Assembly: GCF_014490035.1 (NCBI RefSeq)
Contig: NZ_CP061008.1
Span: 1,426,001 to 1,490,000 of the forward strand
Source: Achromobacter xylosoxidans
GTDB taxonomy: Bacteria > Pseudomonadota > Gammaproteobacteria > Burkholderiales > Burkholderiaceae_B
Length of the DNA: 64,000 nt
Reading direction: 5' to 3'
The translations under genes and the position numbers were made by a program. The notes under the pieces are model-generated. The model saw only the letters and a program-made list of their open reading frames with translations, had not been told where the DNA came from and searched no databases. Shown here one piece after another: positions 47,762 through 56,016 of this stretch (positions are counted from its first letter, which is position 1; every line of letters begins with the position of its first letter).

Positions 47762-48475
47762 TTGCAGACCCCTCCAGCCCCCGCGCCCGCGCTTTCGGGC
47801 AGCGCCCGCATCGACGGCCTGAAATCCTGCCTGCCCGTCATGATCGGCTACTTCCCGGTAGCCGTGACTTTCGGCATCGCGGGCGTGGCCGCGGGCCTGT
47901 CGCCCCTGCAAGTGGTACTGATTTCCGTGCTGGTCTATGCCGGCGCCAGCCAGTTCCTGCTGCTCGCTTCCATCAAGGCCGGCACCCCGTGGCTGTGGGT
48001 GGTGGCGCTGTGTTCGCTGCTCAATGCCCGCCATCTGCTGTACGGCCCGCTGTTGTCGCGTTTCCTGCCGGCGGGGCTGAATGAGCGCCTGAAGGTCGCC
48101 TTCCTGCTTACCGATGAAGTCTTCGCCACGGCTTTCAACCGTTTGCAGACCGTGGAGCCCGCGGGCCGCCAGCGCTGGATGATCGCGCTGGGGCTGGGCG
48201 CGTGGCTGACCTGGATCGCCGGCACGGCCGTCGGCGTCTACGCGGGAGACGGCCTGGAGCGCCACTACCCCATGCTGTCCCAGGTGATGCGCTTTGCGCT
48301 GCCCGCGCTGTTCATGGCCCTGGTATGCCAAAGCGCGAAGCGCGGCATGGGCCTGCCCATCGTCGCGGCAGTAGCCGCAGCCGGGGCCGTGGCCGCGCTG
48401 GGCCATACCAGCCTGGCGATCCTGGCCGGCGCGGTCATCGGCTGCGCGGCGTATCGGCTGAGGAGGTCCGCATGA
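47762..48475 (+). CDS. azlC: AzlC-family branched-chain amino acid exporter, large subunit
   Basis: AzlC pairs with AzlD to export branched-chain amino acids or analogues (YgaZ-YgaH in E. coli). The 237 residues have about six membrane segments, with the family stretch VYAGASQFLLLASI and LLNARHLLYGPLLS. The best start is the TTG at 47762, because an in-frame stop lies only 33 bp upstream and no ATG or GTG falls between. It overlaps azlD by ATGA. Confidence 0.9.
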   Translation: MQTPPAPAPALSGSARIDGLKSCLPVMIGYFPVAVTFGIAGVAAGLSPLQVVLISVLVYAGASQFLLLASIKAGTPWLWVVALCSLLNARHLLYGPLLSRFLPAGLNERLKVAFLLTDEVFATAFNRLQTVEPAGRQRWMIALGLGAWLTWIAGTAVGVYAGDGLERHYPMLSQVMRFALPALFMALVCQSAKRGMGLPIVAAVAAAGAVAALGHTSLAILAGAVIGCAAYRLRRSA

Positions 48476-48819
48476 ACACTGACGGACTGGGTTTCTGGGG
48501 CGCGGTGATCGCCATGGCGGCCATCACTTATTTGACGCGCGCCTTGCCCTTCATGCTGTCCGAGCGCAGCCGCCTGCTGCGCCACCTGTCGCGCGAAGGC
48601 TCGGCGCTGGCCGCCCTGGGGCCATCGCTGCTGGCGGGAATCGCGGCGGCGGTGATCGTGCCTGACCTCCTGGCCGCCGGCGACCAGGCGGCGAACCTCG
48701 GTCCCTATGTGGGCGGTCTGGTCGTGACCGCCGTGGCGGCCCGCCTGGTCAGCAATGCTGGCGTCGCGGTGTTGCTGGGCATGGCGGGATACGGGGTGTT
48801 GCTGGCCTTGGCGGCGTAA
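48472..48819 (+). CDS. azlD: AzlD-family branched-chain amino acid exporter, small subunit
   Basis: The 115-residue membrane protein has about four hydrophobic segments and the AzlD motif AAITYLTRALPFML. The start ATG overlaps the azlC stop, with AGGAGG upstream. It forms the exporter with AzlC. Confidence 0.9.
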   Translation: MNTDGLGFWGAVIAMAAITYLTRALPFMLSERSRLLRHLSREGSALAALGPSLLAGIAAAVIVPDLLAAGDQAANLGPYVGGLVVTAVAARLVSNAGVAVLLGMAGYGVLLALAA

Positions 48820-48861
48820 GGCCAGCGGGGCAAAATGGTCGGACTTCCACGGAGGCCGACC

Positions 48862-49476
48862 ATGCTTACGCTTTATCATGCGCCGCGCTCGCGCTCGTTC
48901 CGGATACTCTGGCTGCTCGAAGAACTGGGCGTGCCTTACGACACCGAAATGGTGTCCATCCGCGGCACCGACAGCGCGGGCCACATGCCCTCGGACTACA
49001 TCGACATCCACCCGCACCGCAAGGTGCCAGCCTTGGTGCATGACGGCGTGCCCGTGTTCGAGACGCCCGCCATCGCCCTCTATCTGACCGATCTGTTCCC
49101 GCAAGCGGGGCTGGGTCCGGTGGTGGGAGATCCGCTGCGCGGTCCCTACCTGACCTGGCTGGCGTATTCCACCGGCGTATTCGAGCCCGCCATGGCCGAG
49201 CGCGCCTTCAAGACGCCGCATCCGGGCGGCGCGCTGGGTTGGGGTTCGGCCGAGGAGGTCGAACAGGTGCTGACCCGGGTCTTGCAGGCGCGGCCGTTCT
49301 TCCTGGGCGACCGGTTCTCGGCGGCGGACATCGTGCTGGGCGGCACCCTGCAATACATGATGCAGGTGAAGGTCATGCCCGAGACGCCCGTGTTCACCGC
49401 CTATGCGGAACGGCTGGGCGACCGGCCAGCCATGCATCGCGCCTTGCAGCGCGACGGGGACATCGAGGAAGCCTGA
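48862..49476 (+). CDS. Glutathione S-transferase
   Basis: The 204-residue enzyme has an N-terminal thioredoxin-fold domain (MLTLYHAPRSRSFRILWLLEE, then HRKVPALVHDGVPVFETPAI with the cis-Pro and glutathione contacts) and a helical C-terminal domain with GDRFSAADIVLGGTL. The ribosome-binding site GGAGG sets the ATG at 48862. Its substrate is unknown. It converges on a DsbA-like gene through a 10-bp hairpin. Confidence 0.9.
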   Translation: MLTLYHAPRSRSFRILWLLEELGVPYDTEMVSIRGTDSAGHMPSDYIDIHPHRKVPALVHDGVPVFETPAIALYLTDLFPQAGLGPVVGDPLRGPYLTWLAYSTGVFEPAMAERAFKTPHPGGALGWGSAEEVEQVLTRVLQARPFFLGDRFSAADIVLGGTLQYMMQVKVMPETPVFTAYAERLGDRPAMHRALQRDGDIEEA

Positions 49477-49481
49477 AGCGG

Positions 49482-49510
49482 CGCATCGGGCTTCAACCGC
49501 GCCCGATGCG
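49482..49510. terminator. Convergent hairpin between the glutathione S-transferase and DsbA-like genes
   Basis: A perfect 10-bp stem (49482-49491 with 49501-49510) with a 9-nt loop sits between the two stops and overlaps the last codons of the minus-strand gene. No clear T-run is present on either side. Confidence 0.5.
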
Positions 49511-50146
49511 GGCGTTGAGGTCTGCCTGCCATTCCTTGGGACGGCCCAGGTAGCGGCTGGGCTCCAGCATTTCGCAGATGCCATCGCGTTCCAGCGCCAG
49601 GGTGGGAAAACCGCTGCCGCCGACCTGCGCCAGCAGCCTGCGGCTGGCGGCGATGTGCGCGGCGGTTTCGGCGCCCTGCGCCGCGGCGTAGGCAGCGCGG
49701 AAGGCTTCCGGGTCCAGGCCGATATCGGCGGCCAGGGAGGCCAGCACCGCGGGATCGGCGATGCGCAGTCCCTGCACGTAGTGCGCGCGCTGGATGCGCT
49801 TGAGCAGGTCCAGCCCGCGGCCGGCCAGCGTCTGCGCGGCCAGGATGGCGGTGGTGGGCGGCTCGGAATCGAACACCGCGCCCTCATCGCGCAACAGGCC
49901 GTTGTAGTAGTCGTCGCCGAAGGGCTGGCCGGTCAGGCCGGCGATGCGTTCGTCATGCGGCATGACGTAGCGGCGCAGCCTGTCGGTGACCGGCTGGCGG
50001 TTGCCGCCCGTCATCATGCCGCCGCCATGCAGCGCGATGTCCAGGCCGGGGACGGCGCGAGCCGCCTCCACCAGCGGCGCGGCGCCATAGCACCAGCCGC
50101 AGAGCGGGTCGAAAATGTAATGCAGGGTGGGATTTGAGGTAGCCAT
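49493..50146 (-). CDS. DsbA-family oxidoreductase (thioredoxin fold, FrnE/HCCA-like)
   Basis: The 217-residue protein has a thioredoxin fold with a helical insert and the redox motif CGWC in IFDPLCGWCYGAAP. No signal peptide is present, so it acts in the cytoplasm. I start it at ATG 50146 (MATSNPTLHYIF). It resembles FrnE-like and DsbA-like cytoplasmic isomerases, whose substrates are mostly unknown. Confidence 0.87.
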   Translation of the reverse strand: MATSNPTLHYIFDPLCGWCYGAAPLVEAARAVPGLDIALHGGGMMTGGNRQPVTDRLRRYVMPHDERIAGLTGQPFGDDYYNGLLRDEGAVFDSEPPTTAILAAQTLAGRGLDLLKRIQRAHYVQGLRIADPAVLASLAADIGLDPEAFRAAYAAAQGAETAAHIAASRRLLAQVGGSGFPTLALERDGICEMLEPSRYLGRPKEWQADLNARIGRG

Positions 50147-50243
50147 GGCGTCATGGTAGACGCGGGCCTGCCCCGGAGAAAGCCTGGCGGGGTAGCCAGA
50201 GTGTTGCATCGGCCGTGCAGATTGCCTGCACGGCCGCTCAGTA

Positions 50244-51719
50244 TCAACCGGCGATCTGCACGCCGACCCAGAACAGGCCGGCGGCCAGCAGCATCGAGGC
50301 GGGCAGGGTCAGCACCCAGGCCATCAGGATGTTGCGCACGGTGCTGCCCTGCAGGCCGCTCTTGTTGGCGATCATGGTCCCGGCCACGCCCGAGGACAGC
50401 ACGTGGGTGGTGGACACCGGCAGGCTGAAGACGTTGGCGATGCCGATGGCGCCCATCGCGGTGACTTGCGCGGACATGCCCTGCGCATAGGTCATGCCCT
50501 GCTTGCCGATCTTCTCGCCCACCGTTAGCACCACGCGGCGCCAGCCGACCATGGTGCCCGCGCCCAGCGCCAGGGCGACTGCCACGATCACCCAGAAGGG
50601 AGCGTATTCGGTGGTGGCCGTCAGGTCGGCGCGCAGGCGTTGCAGGTCGGCGCGTTCGCGGGCCGGCAGCCCTTCGATGCGCGCGACCTTCTTGGCCGTG
50701 TCGTCCAGGCAGAGCAGGTAGCGGCGCACGGAGATGCGCTTCTCGGCCGGCAGGTCGGCGTAGTTGGACACGCCGTGCAGGTCGGCCTGCAGCGCGGCGA
50801 TGGTCGGCATGGTCAGTTCGGGATCGCAGCGGAAGTTGCGCGGCAGCTCGGTGGTCGCGTCCACGCGCTTGAGCGCCAGGTATTCGCCCAGCATGGCTTC
50901 ATTGCGCTGGTAGAACACGTTCAGGTGGTTGGCGGCGTCGCGGGTGCGCTCGATCTGGTAGGTGGTGCTGTTGGTGTCCAGCACGAAGTTGGCGGGCACG
51001 ATGCCGATCAGCACCAGCATGATCAGGCCGATCCCTTTCTGGCCGTCATTGGAGCCGTGCACGAAGCTCACGCCCATGGCGGACAGCACCAGCACCAGAC
51101 GGTTCCAGAAGGGCGGATGCTTCTTGTTGTCGATGGCGCGGCGCTGTTCCGGCGTCTTGTGCATCTTCGACAGCGGCAGCCAGCGCTTGAGCGCCAGCAG
51201 CAGGCCGCCCGCCACCAGGAAGCCGGCCACCGGCGACACCACCAGCGACAGGCCGATGTCGATGGCCTTGCCCCAGTTGACGCCGTCCGCCAGCGGCAGG
51301 TCGGTGATCAGGGCGTTGGCCAGGCCCACGCCCAGGATCGAGCCGATCAGCGTGTGCGAGCTGGACGCCGGAATGCCGAAGTACCAGGTGCCCAGGTTCC
51401 AGGCGATGGCCGCGGCCAGCATGGCGAACACCATGGCCAGCCCGCGGCCGGTATCCACGTTGATCAGCAGTTCCACCGGCAGCAGATGCACGATGGCATA
51501 GGCTACGCCCACGCCGCCCAGCAGCACGCCCAGGAAGTTGAATATGCCGGAAAGCACCACCGCCAGATGCGGCGGCATGGCCTTGGTGTAGATGACCGTG
51601 GCCACGGCGTTCGCCGTGTCATGGAATCCGTTGATGAATTCGAAGGCCAGGACGAATGTCAGGGCCAGCGCAAGGCTGAGGCCAACCCAGAGGTCTAGGC
51701 CGTGGAAGAGGTCGAACAT
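50244..51719 (-). CDS. pitA: Low-affinity inorganic phosphate transporter (PiT family)
   Basis: Pit transporters import metal-phosphate complexes using the proton gradient. The 491 residues have the duplicated signature EFINGFHDTANAVAT near the N-terminus and SFVHGSNDGQKGIG in the middle, each in a half of about five membrane helices, separated by a cytoplasmic loop. It lies 104 bp downstream of the DltX-like gene on the same strand. Confidence 0.95.
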   Translation of the reverse strand: MFDLFHGLDLWVGLSLALALTFVLAFEFINGFHDTANAVATVIYTKAMPPHLAVVLSGIFNFLGVLLGGVGVAYAIVHLLPVELLINVDTGRGLAMVFAMLAAAIAWNLGTWYFGIPASSSHTLIGSILGVGLANALITDLPLADGVNWGKAIDIGLSLVVSPVAGFLVAGGLLLALKRWLPLSKMHKTPEQRRAIDNKKHPPFWNRLVLVLSAMGVSFVHGSNDGQKGIGLIMLVLIGIVPANFVLDTNSTTYQIERTRDAANHLNVFYQRNEAMLGEYLALKRVDATTELPRNFRCDPELTMPTIAALQADLHGVSNYADLPAEKRISVRRYLLCLDDTAKKVARIEGLPARERADLQRLRADLTATTEYAPFWVIVAVALALGAGTMVGWRRVVLTVGEKIGKQGMTYAQGMSAQVTAMGAIGIANVFSLPVSTTHVLSSGVAGTMIANKSGLQGSTVRNILMAWVLTLPASMLLAAGLFWVGVQIAG

Positions 51720-51823
51720 GGAGGCGGGGGAGGTTCCGGCGAGAGGAGCCGATTATTGCAGATTTGTGACCTGTCACTGGTTGCTTGCGGCTACCAAGTG
51801 CGGCCAGCCAACCCCGCCCGGGG

Positions 51824-51949
51824 TCAGAATTTCGAATACTGGAACTCGATTTCCATCGGTTTGCCCAGGTTCGCCGAGGTATCCGCCTGGATCATCATCA
51901 CCGCCAGGACGCCCAGATAGAGCAGGCACAGCCACAGGGTTCGTTTCAT
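51824..51949 (-). CDS. DltX-like 41-residue membrane microprotein with C-terminal FxYxxF motif
   Basis: A 41-residue gene. Its ribosome-binding site AGGAGG is 7 nt from the ATG at 51949, which begins 13 bp after the stop of the dltD-like gene. The product has a basic N-terminus (MKRT), one membrane segment (about 5-20) and a short tail ending FQYSKF, placing the tail outside the cytoplasm. The terminal F-x-Y-x-x-F is the motif of DltX, the microprotein whose tyrosine carries the acyl group in teichoic acid D-alanylation. Context (dltD) and motif agree. No dltA, dltB or dltC lies nearby, so the acyl group and target polymer are unknown. Confidence 0.65.
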   Translation of the reverse strand: MKRTLWLCLLYLGVLAVMMIQADTSANLGKPMEIEFQYSKF

Positions 51950-51962
51950 TGCCGGCCCTCCT

Positions 51963-53090
51963 TCATGGGTAGAAAACTTCCGCGATCTTCTGGTTCACGC
52001 GCAGCCAGCCCAGTTCGCCCAGGTGCTGCACGTCCCGCAGCGTCCCCACTTCGAAGGGCGCGCTGTACATGTCCATGCAGCGCATGGCGTAGCGCTGGCA
52101 CAGCGCCGCCACTTCCCGCTGCACGGGGCCGAACCGGTCCAGGTCCTTGAACACCAGGGGATGCAGCGGTTGCATGACGAACAGGGCATTGACCCCGCGC
52201 TGCCGCAGCAGCGCCATCAGCGCGTCCAGCTCGCGCAGCTCGTCGCGGCCGGTCAGCGGCTGGGGCAGATAGGCGGTCTTGCCGCCTTCGGGGATGCTGC
52301 GCAGGTACTTATTGAAGAACTCGTCGCGCACGGCATAGCGGTTGCCGCCCATCAGGGCCTGTTCGGCGCCCTGGGCCTCGGCGGCCAGCGCTTCCCAATC
52401 CACCACGCGGGCGGCCGCGGGCGGCCCCTCGCGTTCACGTTCGGGGGCAGGCGCTGCATGGGCAGCGGGCGCCCACAGGTCGACCAGGCGCTGGCGGAAG
52501 ACGTAGGCCTGTTCCGCCGCCATGGACCAGGCGACGCCCGCGTCGCCCTTGGCCTGCAGCCAGCGGACCACCTCCGCCCGGCCTTCGGGCTGCCGCAGCA
52601 GGCGCGGCAGCAGCGGATTGGCGTGCTCCTTGAACTCGTCGGGTCCCAGTCCGCCTTCACCGTCGAACCAGCCCGGCGACAGCATCACCACCACGCGCGA
52701 GGCCGGCGACAGGTCCTCGGCCATCGCCGCCAGCACCAGCTGCATGCCCAGCGACTGGAAGCCCGAATGGCCATAGGCCAGGACCGGCATCTGCAATTCG
52801 TCGGCCAGGTAGCGGTAGGGCACGAAGCGCAGGTCGTTGCTGGTCAGCTCCGACGAACCCAGGATCACCAGCCGGTCGCCCGTGCGCAGGGCCTGGCTCA
52901 TGCGGGAGAGGTTGCGCGTCTGTTCCTGCAGCGTGTTGCCCAGGTTTGGGATGTAGATGCCTGGCGCGGCCGCCGGCACGGGTTCTGTTTTCAGCGCCAG
53001 GGAGTGCAGCGCGCCCCATCCGGCGGCGGCCGCCGCGGCCAGGGCCAGCGCCGCCGCCAGCGCATGCTGCCGTAGTGTGCGTTTGAACAT
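51963..53090 (-). CDS. dltD: DltD-like membrane-anchored SGNH hydrolase/acyltransferase
   Basis: The 375-residue protein has an N-terminal membrane anchor (about 8-26) and an extracytoplasmic SGNH-type domain. The catalytic Ser lies in LGSSELTSND (GSSE at 78-81) and the Asp and His in DVQHLGELGW (D353, H356). This matches DltD, which passes D-alanine onto wall polymers with the MBOAT protein DltB. The gene stands alone apart from the DltX-like gene. No good ribosome-binding site is seen at ATG 53090, so the start is uncertain. Confidence 0.82.
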   Translation of the reverse strand: MFKRTLRQHALAAALALAAAAAAGWGALHSLALKTEPVPAAAPGIYIPNLGNTLQEQTRNLSRMSQALRTGDRLVILGSSELTSNDLRFVPYRYLADELQMPVLAYGHSGFQSLGMQLVLAAMAEDLSPASRVVVMLSPGWFDGEGGLGPDEFKEHANPLLPRLLRQPEGRAEVVRWLQAKGDAGVAWSMAAEQAYVFRQRLVDLWAPAAHAAPAPEREREGPPAAARVVDWEALAAEAQGAEQALMGGNRYAVRDEFFNKYLRSIPEGGKTAYLPQPLTGRDELRELDALMALLRQRGVNALFVMQPLHPLVFKDLDRFGPVQREVAALCQRYAMRCMDMYSAPFEVGTLRDVQHLGELGWLRVNQKIAEVFYP

Positions 53091-53369
53091 GGGGAACCAA
53101 TGCCGCGCGGGGCCCTCTCTATTGGACAGGTTTGTTAGCGGATGTTATCGAGCGGGCATGACCGGAACAAGCGCGGGAAAGCGGGGCCAGAGCGCAATTC
53201 GCCTTTTTGCCACAGGGTCCGCGGCTCGCGCGCGCCCCGCCGCCGCCAATCCCGCAGGGAAGGAATGCGATAGCATCGCTCTGGCGGGCCTCTTCTGGAT
53301 TTCCATGATTGACCCCGCCGCGGCCGCATCCGCGCCGCCCGAATGTTCCTCACCAAGATTGCGCAGCCC

Positions 53370-54002
53370 ATGACCGCCACTACCCGTATCGCCCGCAAGC
53401 ACCCCGACGAATTGATCGTGGGCCTGGTGTCCGTTTCCGATCGCGCCTCCAGCGGCACCTATCAGGACCAGGGGCTGCCCGCGCTGCGCGAATGGCTGGG
53501 CGGCGCCCTGGCCTCGCCCTGGCAGGCGGTGGACCGCCTGATCCCCGACGAACCCGCGCGCATTTCCGAGACGCTGATCGAACTGGTGGACGGCTGCGGC
53601 TGCGACCTGGTCCTGACCACCGGCGGCACCGGTCCGGCGCGCCGCGACGTCACGCCCGAAGCCACGCTCGCCGTCGGCACCAAGGAAATGCCCGGCTTCG
53701 GCGAACAGATGCGCCAGATCAGCCTGCGCTTCGTGCCCACGGCGATCCTGTCGCGCCAGGTGGCCGTCATCCGGGAAACGCCCGCCCACGCCGCCCTGAT
53801 CGTGAACCTGCCCGGCCAGCCCAAATCCATCCGCGAAACGCTGGAAGGGCTGAAGGGCGAGGACGGATCCGTGCTGGTGCCGGGCATCTTCGCCGCCATT
53901 CCCTATTGCATCGATCTTATCGGCGGCCCGTACGCCGAAACCCGGCCGGAAATCATCGCGGCCTTCCGCCCCAAATCGGCCCGCCGCGCGCCGCAGGCCT
54001 GA
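53370..54002 (+). CDS. mog: Molybdopterin adenylyltransferase MogA
   Basis: Mog adenylates molybdopterin before molybdate insertion, which is needed by enzymes such as the nitrate reductase NasA at 17.6-20.3 kb. The 210 residues (E. coli 195) start with MTATTRIARKHPDELIVGLVSVSDRASSG. The TTGGTGPARRDVTPEA motif and the C-terminal substrate-binding segment are intact. No clear ribosome-binding site is seen for 53370. It is divergent from dltD, with 279 bp between them. Confidence 0.93.
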   Translation: MTATTRIARKHPDELIVGLVSVSDRASSGTYQDQGLPALREWLGGALASPWQAVDRLIPDEPARISETLIELVDGCGCDLVLTTGGTGPARRDVTPEATLAVGTKEMPGFGEQMRQISLRFVPTAILSRQVAVIRETPAHAALIVNLPGQPKSIRETLEGLKGEDGSVLVPGIFAAIPYCIDLIGGPYAETRPEIIAAFRPKSARRAPQA

Positions 54003-54062
54003 TCCGGCGCTGCGTTATATTGGCCGCCCATCCACCTCCAACCGCTTGAGAGTTCCATCGCC

Positions 54063-54401
54063 ATGAAGGTTCGCACCGCTTTGTCCCTTACTGTCCTGGC
54101 AGCCTTGTCGGCCTGCGCCAACGTCAAAGACGTGCGCGACCGCGATCCGGTCTTCTACGGCTCCACCCAGCGCACACCCGAGGACTACACGGCCTGCGTG
54201 GCGGAATCCTGGAAGAACCTGGGCGTCAATTTCCAGCAGAAGGCTGTGCGCAACGGCTTTGAACTGATCCAGGAAGACAGCCTGGGCGTTGAAGCGGTGC
54301 TGACGACCACGCACTGGAAGGGCAAGACCGAAGCGCGCCTGTCCACGCGCATCGCGCGCCGCGACCAGAGCATCATCGAGCCCGCCAACCTGTGCCTGTG
54401 A
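54063..54401 (+). CDS. Small putative lipoprotein
   Basis: The 112-residue protein has a signal peptide with a lipobox (LAALSAC, Cys-18), so it is probably lipid-anchored in the envelope. The mature part is short and mixed, with a second cysteine pair (YTACVAES and the terminal NLCL). I do not recognise a family. It overlaps the start region of the M23 peptidase gene, and the two are probably co-translated. Confidence 0.75.
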   Translation: MKVRTALSLTVLAALSACANVKDVRDRDPVFYGSTQRTPEDYTACVAESWKNLGVNFQQKAVRNGFELIQEDSLGVEAVLTTTHWKGKTEARLSTRIARRDQSIIEPANLCL

Positions 54402-54406
54402 ACGCC

Positions 54407-55276
54407 ATGCAGCATCGTCGCGACGTCCTGCGGCTGGGCCTGGCCGCGGCCGCCCTCTGCCTGGGCCTGCCGGCCCGCGCGCAGCAGCAGAGCGGCTTCA
54501 TCAGCCGCAAGCTCAACGTTCCCGTGCCAGGCGGCGTCGCCGTCCTGGGCCTGGGCAATGCCGAGCGCGCGCCCGAGGTCAGCTTCCTGGGCCGGCGCGT
54601 GCTGGTCGTGCGAGAAGAGGGCAAGCAATGGATCGCCGTGGTCGGCATCCCGCTCAGCGTGAAGCCGGGCGAGCAGCAGGTGGAAATCAAGGATGCGCAA
54701 GGCAAGCGCTCACAGACCTTCAAGGTCGGCGCCAAGGAATACAAGGCCCAGCACATCACGCTGAAGAATCCGCGCCAGGTCAATCCGGATCCGGACGACA
54801 TGAAGCGCATCGAACGCGAGCAGGCCGAGCAGGCCGCCGCCAACCGCGCCTACCGCGCGGGCGTCACGCCCAGCAACCTGCTGCTGGACCGCCCGGTGAA
54901 CGGCGGCCGCCTGTCCAGCCCCTTCGGCCTGCGCCGTTTCTTCAACGGCGAGGAGCGCAATCCGCATTCGGGACTGGATTTCGCCGTGCCGTCGGGCACG
55001 CCGATCAAGGCGCCGGCCGCTGGCGTGGTCGTACTGGTGGGGGATTACTTCTTCAATGGCAAGACGGTGTTCCTGGACCATGGCCAGGGCTTCGTCAGCA
55101 TGTTCTGCCACATGTCGGCCATCGACGTGAAGGTCGGCGACGAAGTGCCGCGCGGCGGACTGGTGGGCAAGGTCGGCGCGACCGGCCGCGCGACCGGTCC
55201 GCACCTGCACTGGAACGTCAGCCTGAACGACGCGCGCGTCGATCCGGCCATCTTCATCGGGGCGTTCAAGCCCTGA
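54407..55276 (+). CDS. M23-family peptidoglycan endopeptidase
   Basis: The 289-residue protein from ATG 54407 has a Tat-like signal (RRDVLRLG then a hydrophobic core ending PARA). The GTG at 54398, overlapping the previous stop as GTGA, is an alternative start. The M23 zinc peptidase domain is at about 165-285, with metal ligands HSGLDF and HLHW and the GHRSG-like HMSAIDVKVGD segment. Residues about 35-160 form a separate beta-rich region. It cuts peptide crosslinks in the wall or regulates an amidase. Confidence 0.87.
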   Translation: MQHRRDVLRLGLAAAALCLGLPARAQQQSGFISRKLNVPVPGGVAVLGLGNAERAPEVSFLGRRVLVVREEGKQWIAVVGIPLSVKPGEQQVEIKDAQGKRSQTFKVGAKEYKAQHITLKNPRQVNPDPDDMKRIEREQAEQAAANRAYRAGVTPSNLLLDRPVNGGRLSSPFGLRRFFNGEERNPHSGLDFAVPSGTPIKAPAAGVVVLVGDYFFNGKTVFLDHGQGFVSMFCHMSAIDVKVGDEVPRGGLVGKVGATGRATGPHLHWNVSLNDARVDPAIFIGAFKP

Positions 55277-55294
55277 TCCTGTCCCGGGATTTGG

Positions 55295-55312
55295 GGGCGC
55301 GGAACCGCGCCC
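55295..55312. terminator. Convergent hairpin after the M23 peptidase gene
   Basis: A perfect 8-bp GC stem (55295-55302 with 55305-55312) lies 18 bp after the plus-strand stop and abuts the stop of the minus-strand gene. No T-run is present. Confidence 0.45.
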
Positions 55313-55600
55313 TCAGGCCGTGGCGGCCTGCTGCGCGATCAGTTGCAGCACATGCTGGTGCACGCGTTCAGCATAGTCCATATGCTGCCGCACGTTGAAC
55401 TGCTCGGCTTCCTGCTCGTCCAGGCAGTTGTCGTACTTGGTCTTGGCCTCGGCGTAGGTCAGGCCGGTATTGCGCAGGCTGTTGATGAAGGACTCGCGCG
55501 ACTGATGCAGCAGGCGCAGGCCTTCCTCGCCCTTGACGAATTTTCTTCGCGCCAGGGCAAGCTGGTCAGCGGCGGCTTGCAGATCGTGTGTCAGGTCCAT
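55313..55600 (-). CDS. Small helical protein of unknown function
   Basis: The 95-residue protein is almost all predicted helix (coiled-coil-like between about 10 and 80) with no membrane segment. It begins MDLTHDLQAAADQLALARRK. I do not recognise a family. It is convergent with the M23 peptidase gene and lies downstream of infA on the same strand, 152 bp away. Confidence 0.65.
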   Translation of the reverse strand: MDLTHDLQAAADQLALARRKFVKGEEGLRLLHQSRESFINSLRNTGLTYAEAKTKYDNCLDEQEAEQFNVRQHMDYAERVHQHVLQLIAQQAATA

Positions 55601-55752
55601 CGTGCTTCATGCTCGTCCTGCCGGGCGTCGCGCCGGGCAGAGGGCGCCATTCTTTCATGAACGGGCGCTCCACGCATTACGGCATCGCGCGGCCCAGGTT
55701 TAAGGCTGGCGCGAAAAGGGAGCCGGCGCGGGGCCGGCCCTGTCGCCCTGGC

Positions 55753-56016
55753 TTAGCGGCGGAATTGCTGGGGACGCTGCGGCGCGGGACCGCGCTCGTC
55801 CTTGTGGCGGAAGTTGATGCGGCCCTTGGTCAGGTCATACGGCGACATTTCCAGGGTGACGCGGTCGCCAGCCAGGATGCGGATGCGGTGCTTGCGGATG
55901 CGGCCGGAGGCGTAGGCGCCGACTTCGATGCCGTTGTCCAGCTTCACACGGTAGCGGCTATCGGGCAGCACTTCGTCAACGATGCCGTCCAGTTCGATGA
56001 GTTCTTCTTTAGCCAT
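55753..56016 (-). CDS. infA: Translation initiation factor IF-1 (extended form)
   Basis: IF-1 binds the ribosomal A site with IF-2 and IF-3. The protein has the S1-like beta-barrel with [20 protein letters not shown], but 87 residues instead of 72. The extra C-terminus is rich in P, Q and R ([14 protein letters not shown]). Betaproteobacteria often have two infA genes, one with the ribosomal protein operon and one elsewhere; this looks like the second. The start ATG has AGGAG 8 nt upstream. A 500-bp gene-free leader precedes it. Confidence 0.93.
   Translation of the reverse strand: MAKEELIELDGIVDEVLPDSRYRVKLDNGIEVGAYASGRIRKHRIRILAGDRVTLEMSPYDLTKGRINFRHKDERGPAPQRPQQFRR

Noticed and set aside
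53135..53789. Minus-strand open frames covering mogA and the dltD-mogA gap, considered as missing dlt genes (A, B or C)
   Set aside because: They are antisense to mogA, which has intact motifs, and contain no MBOAT, carrier or adenylation motif.
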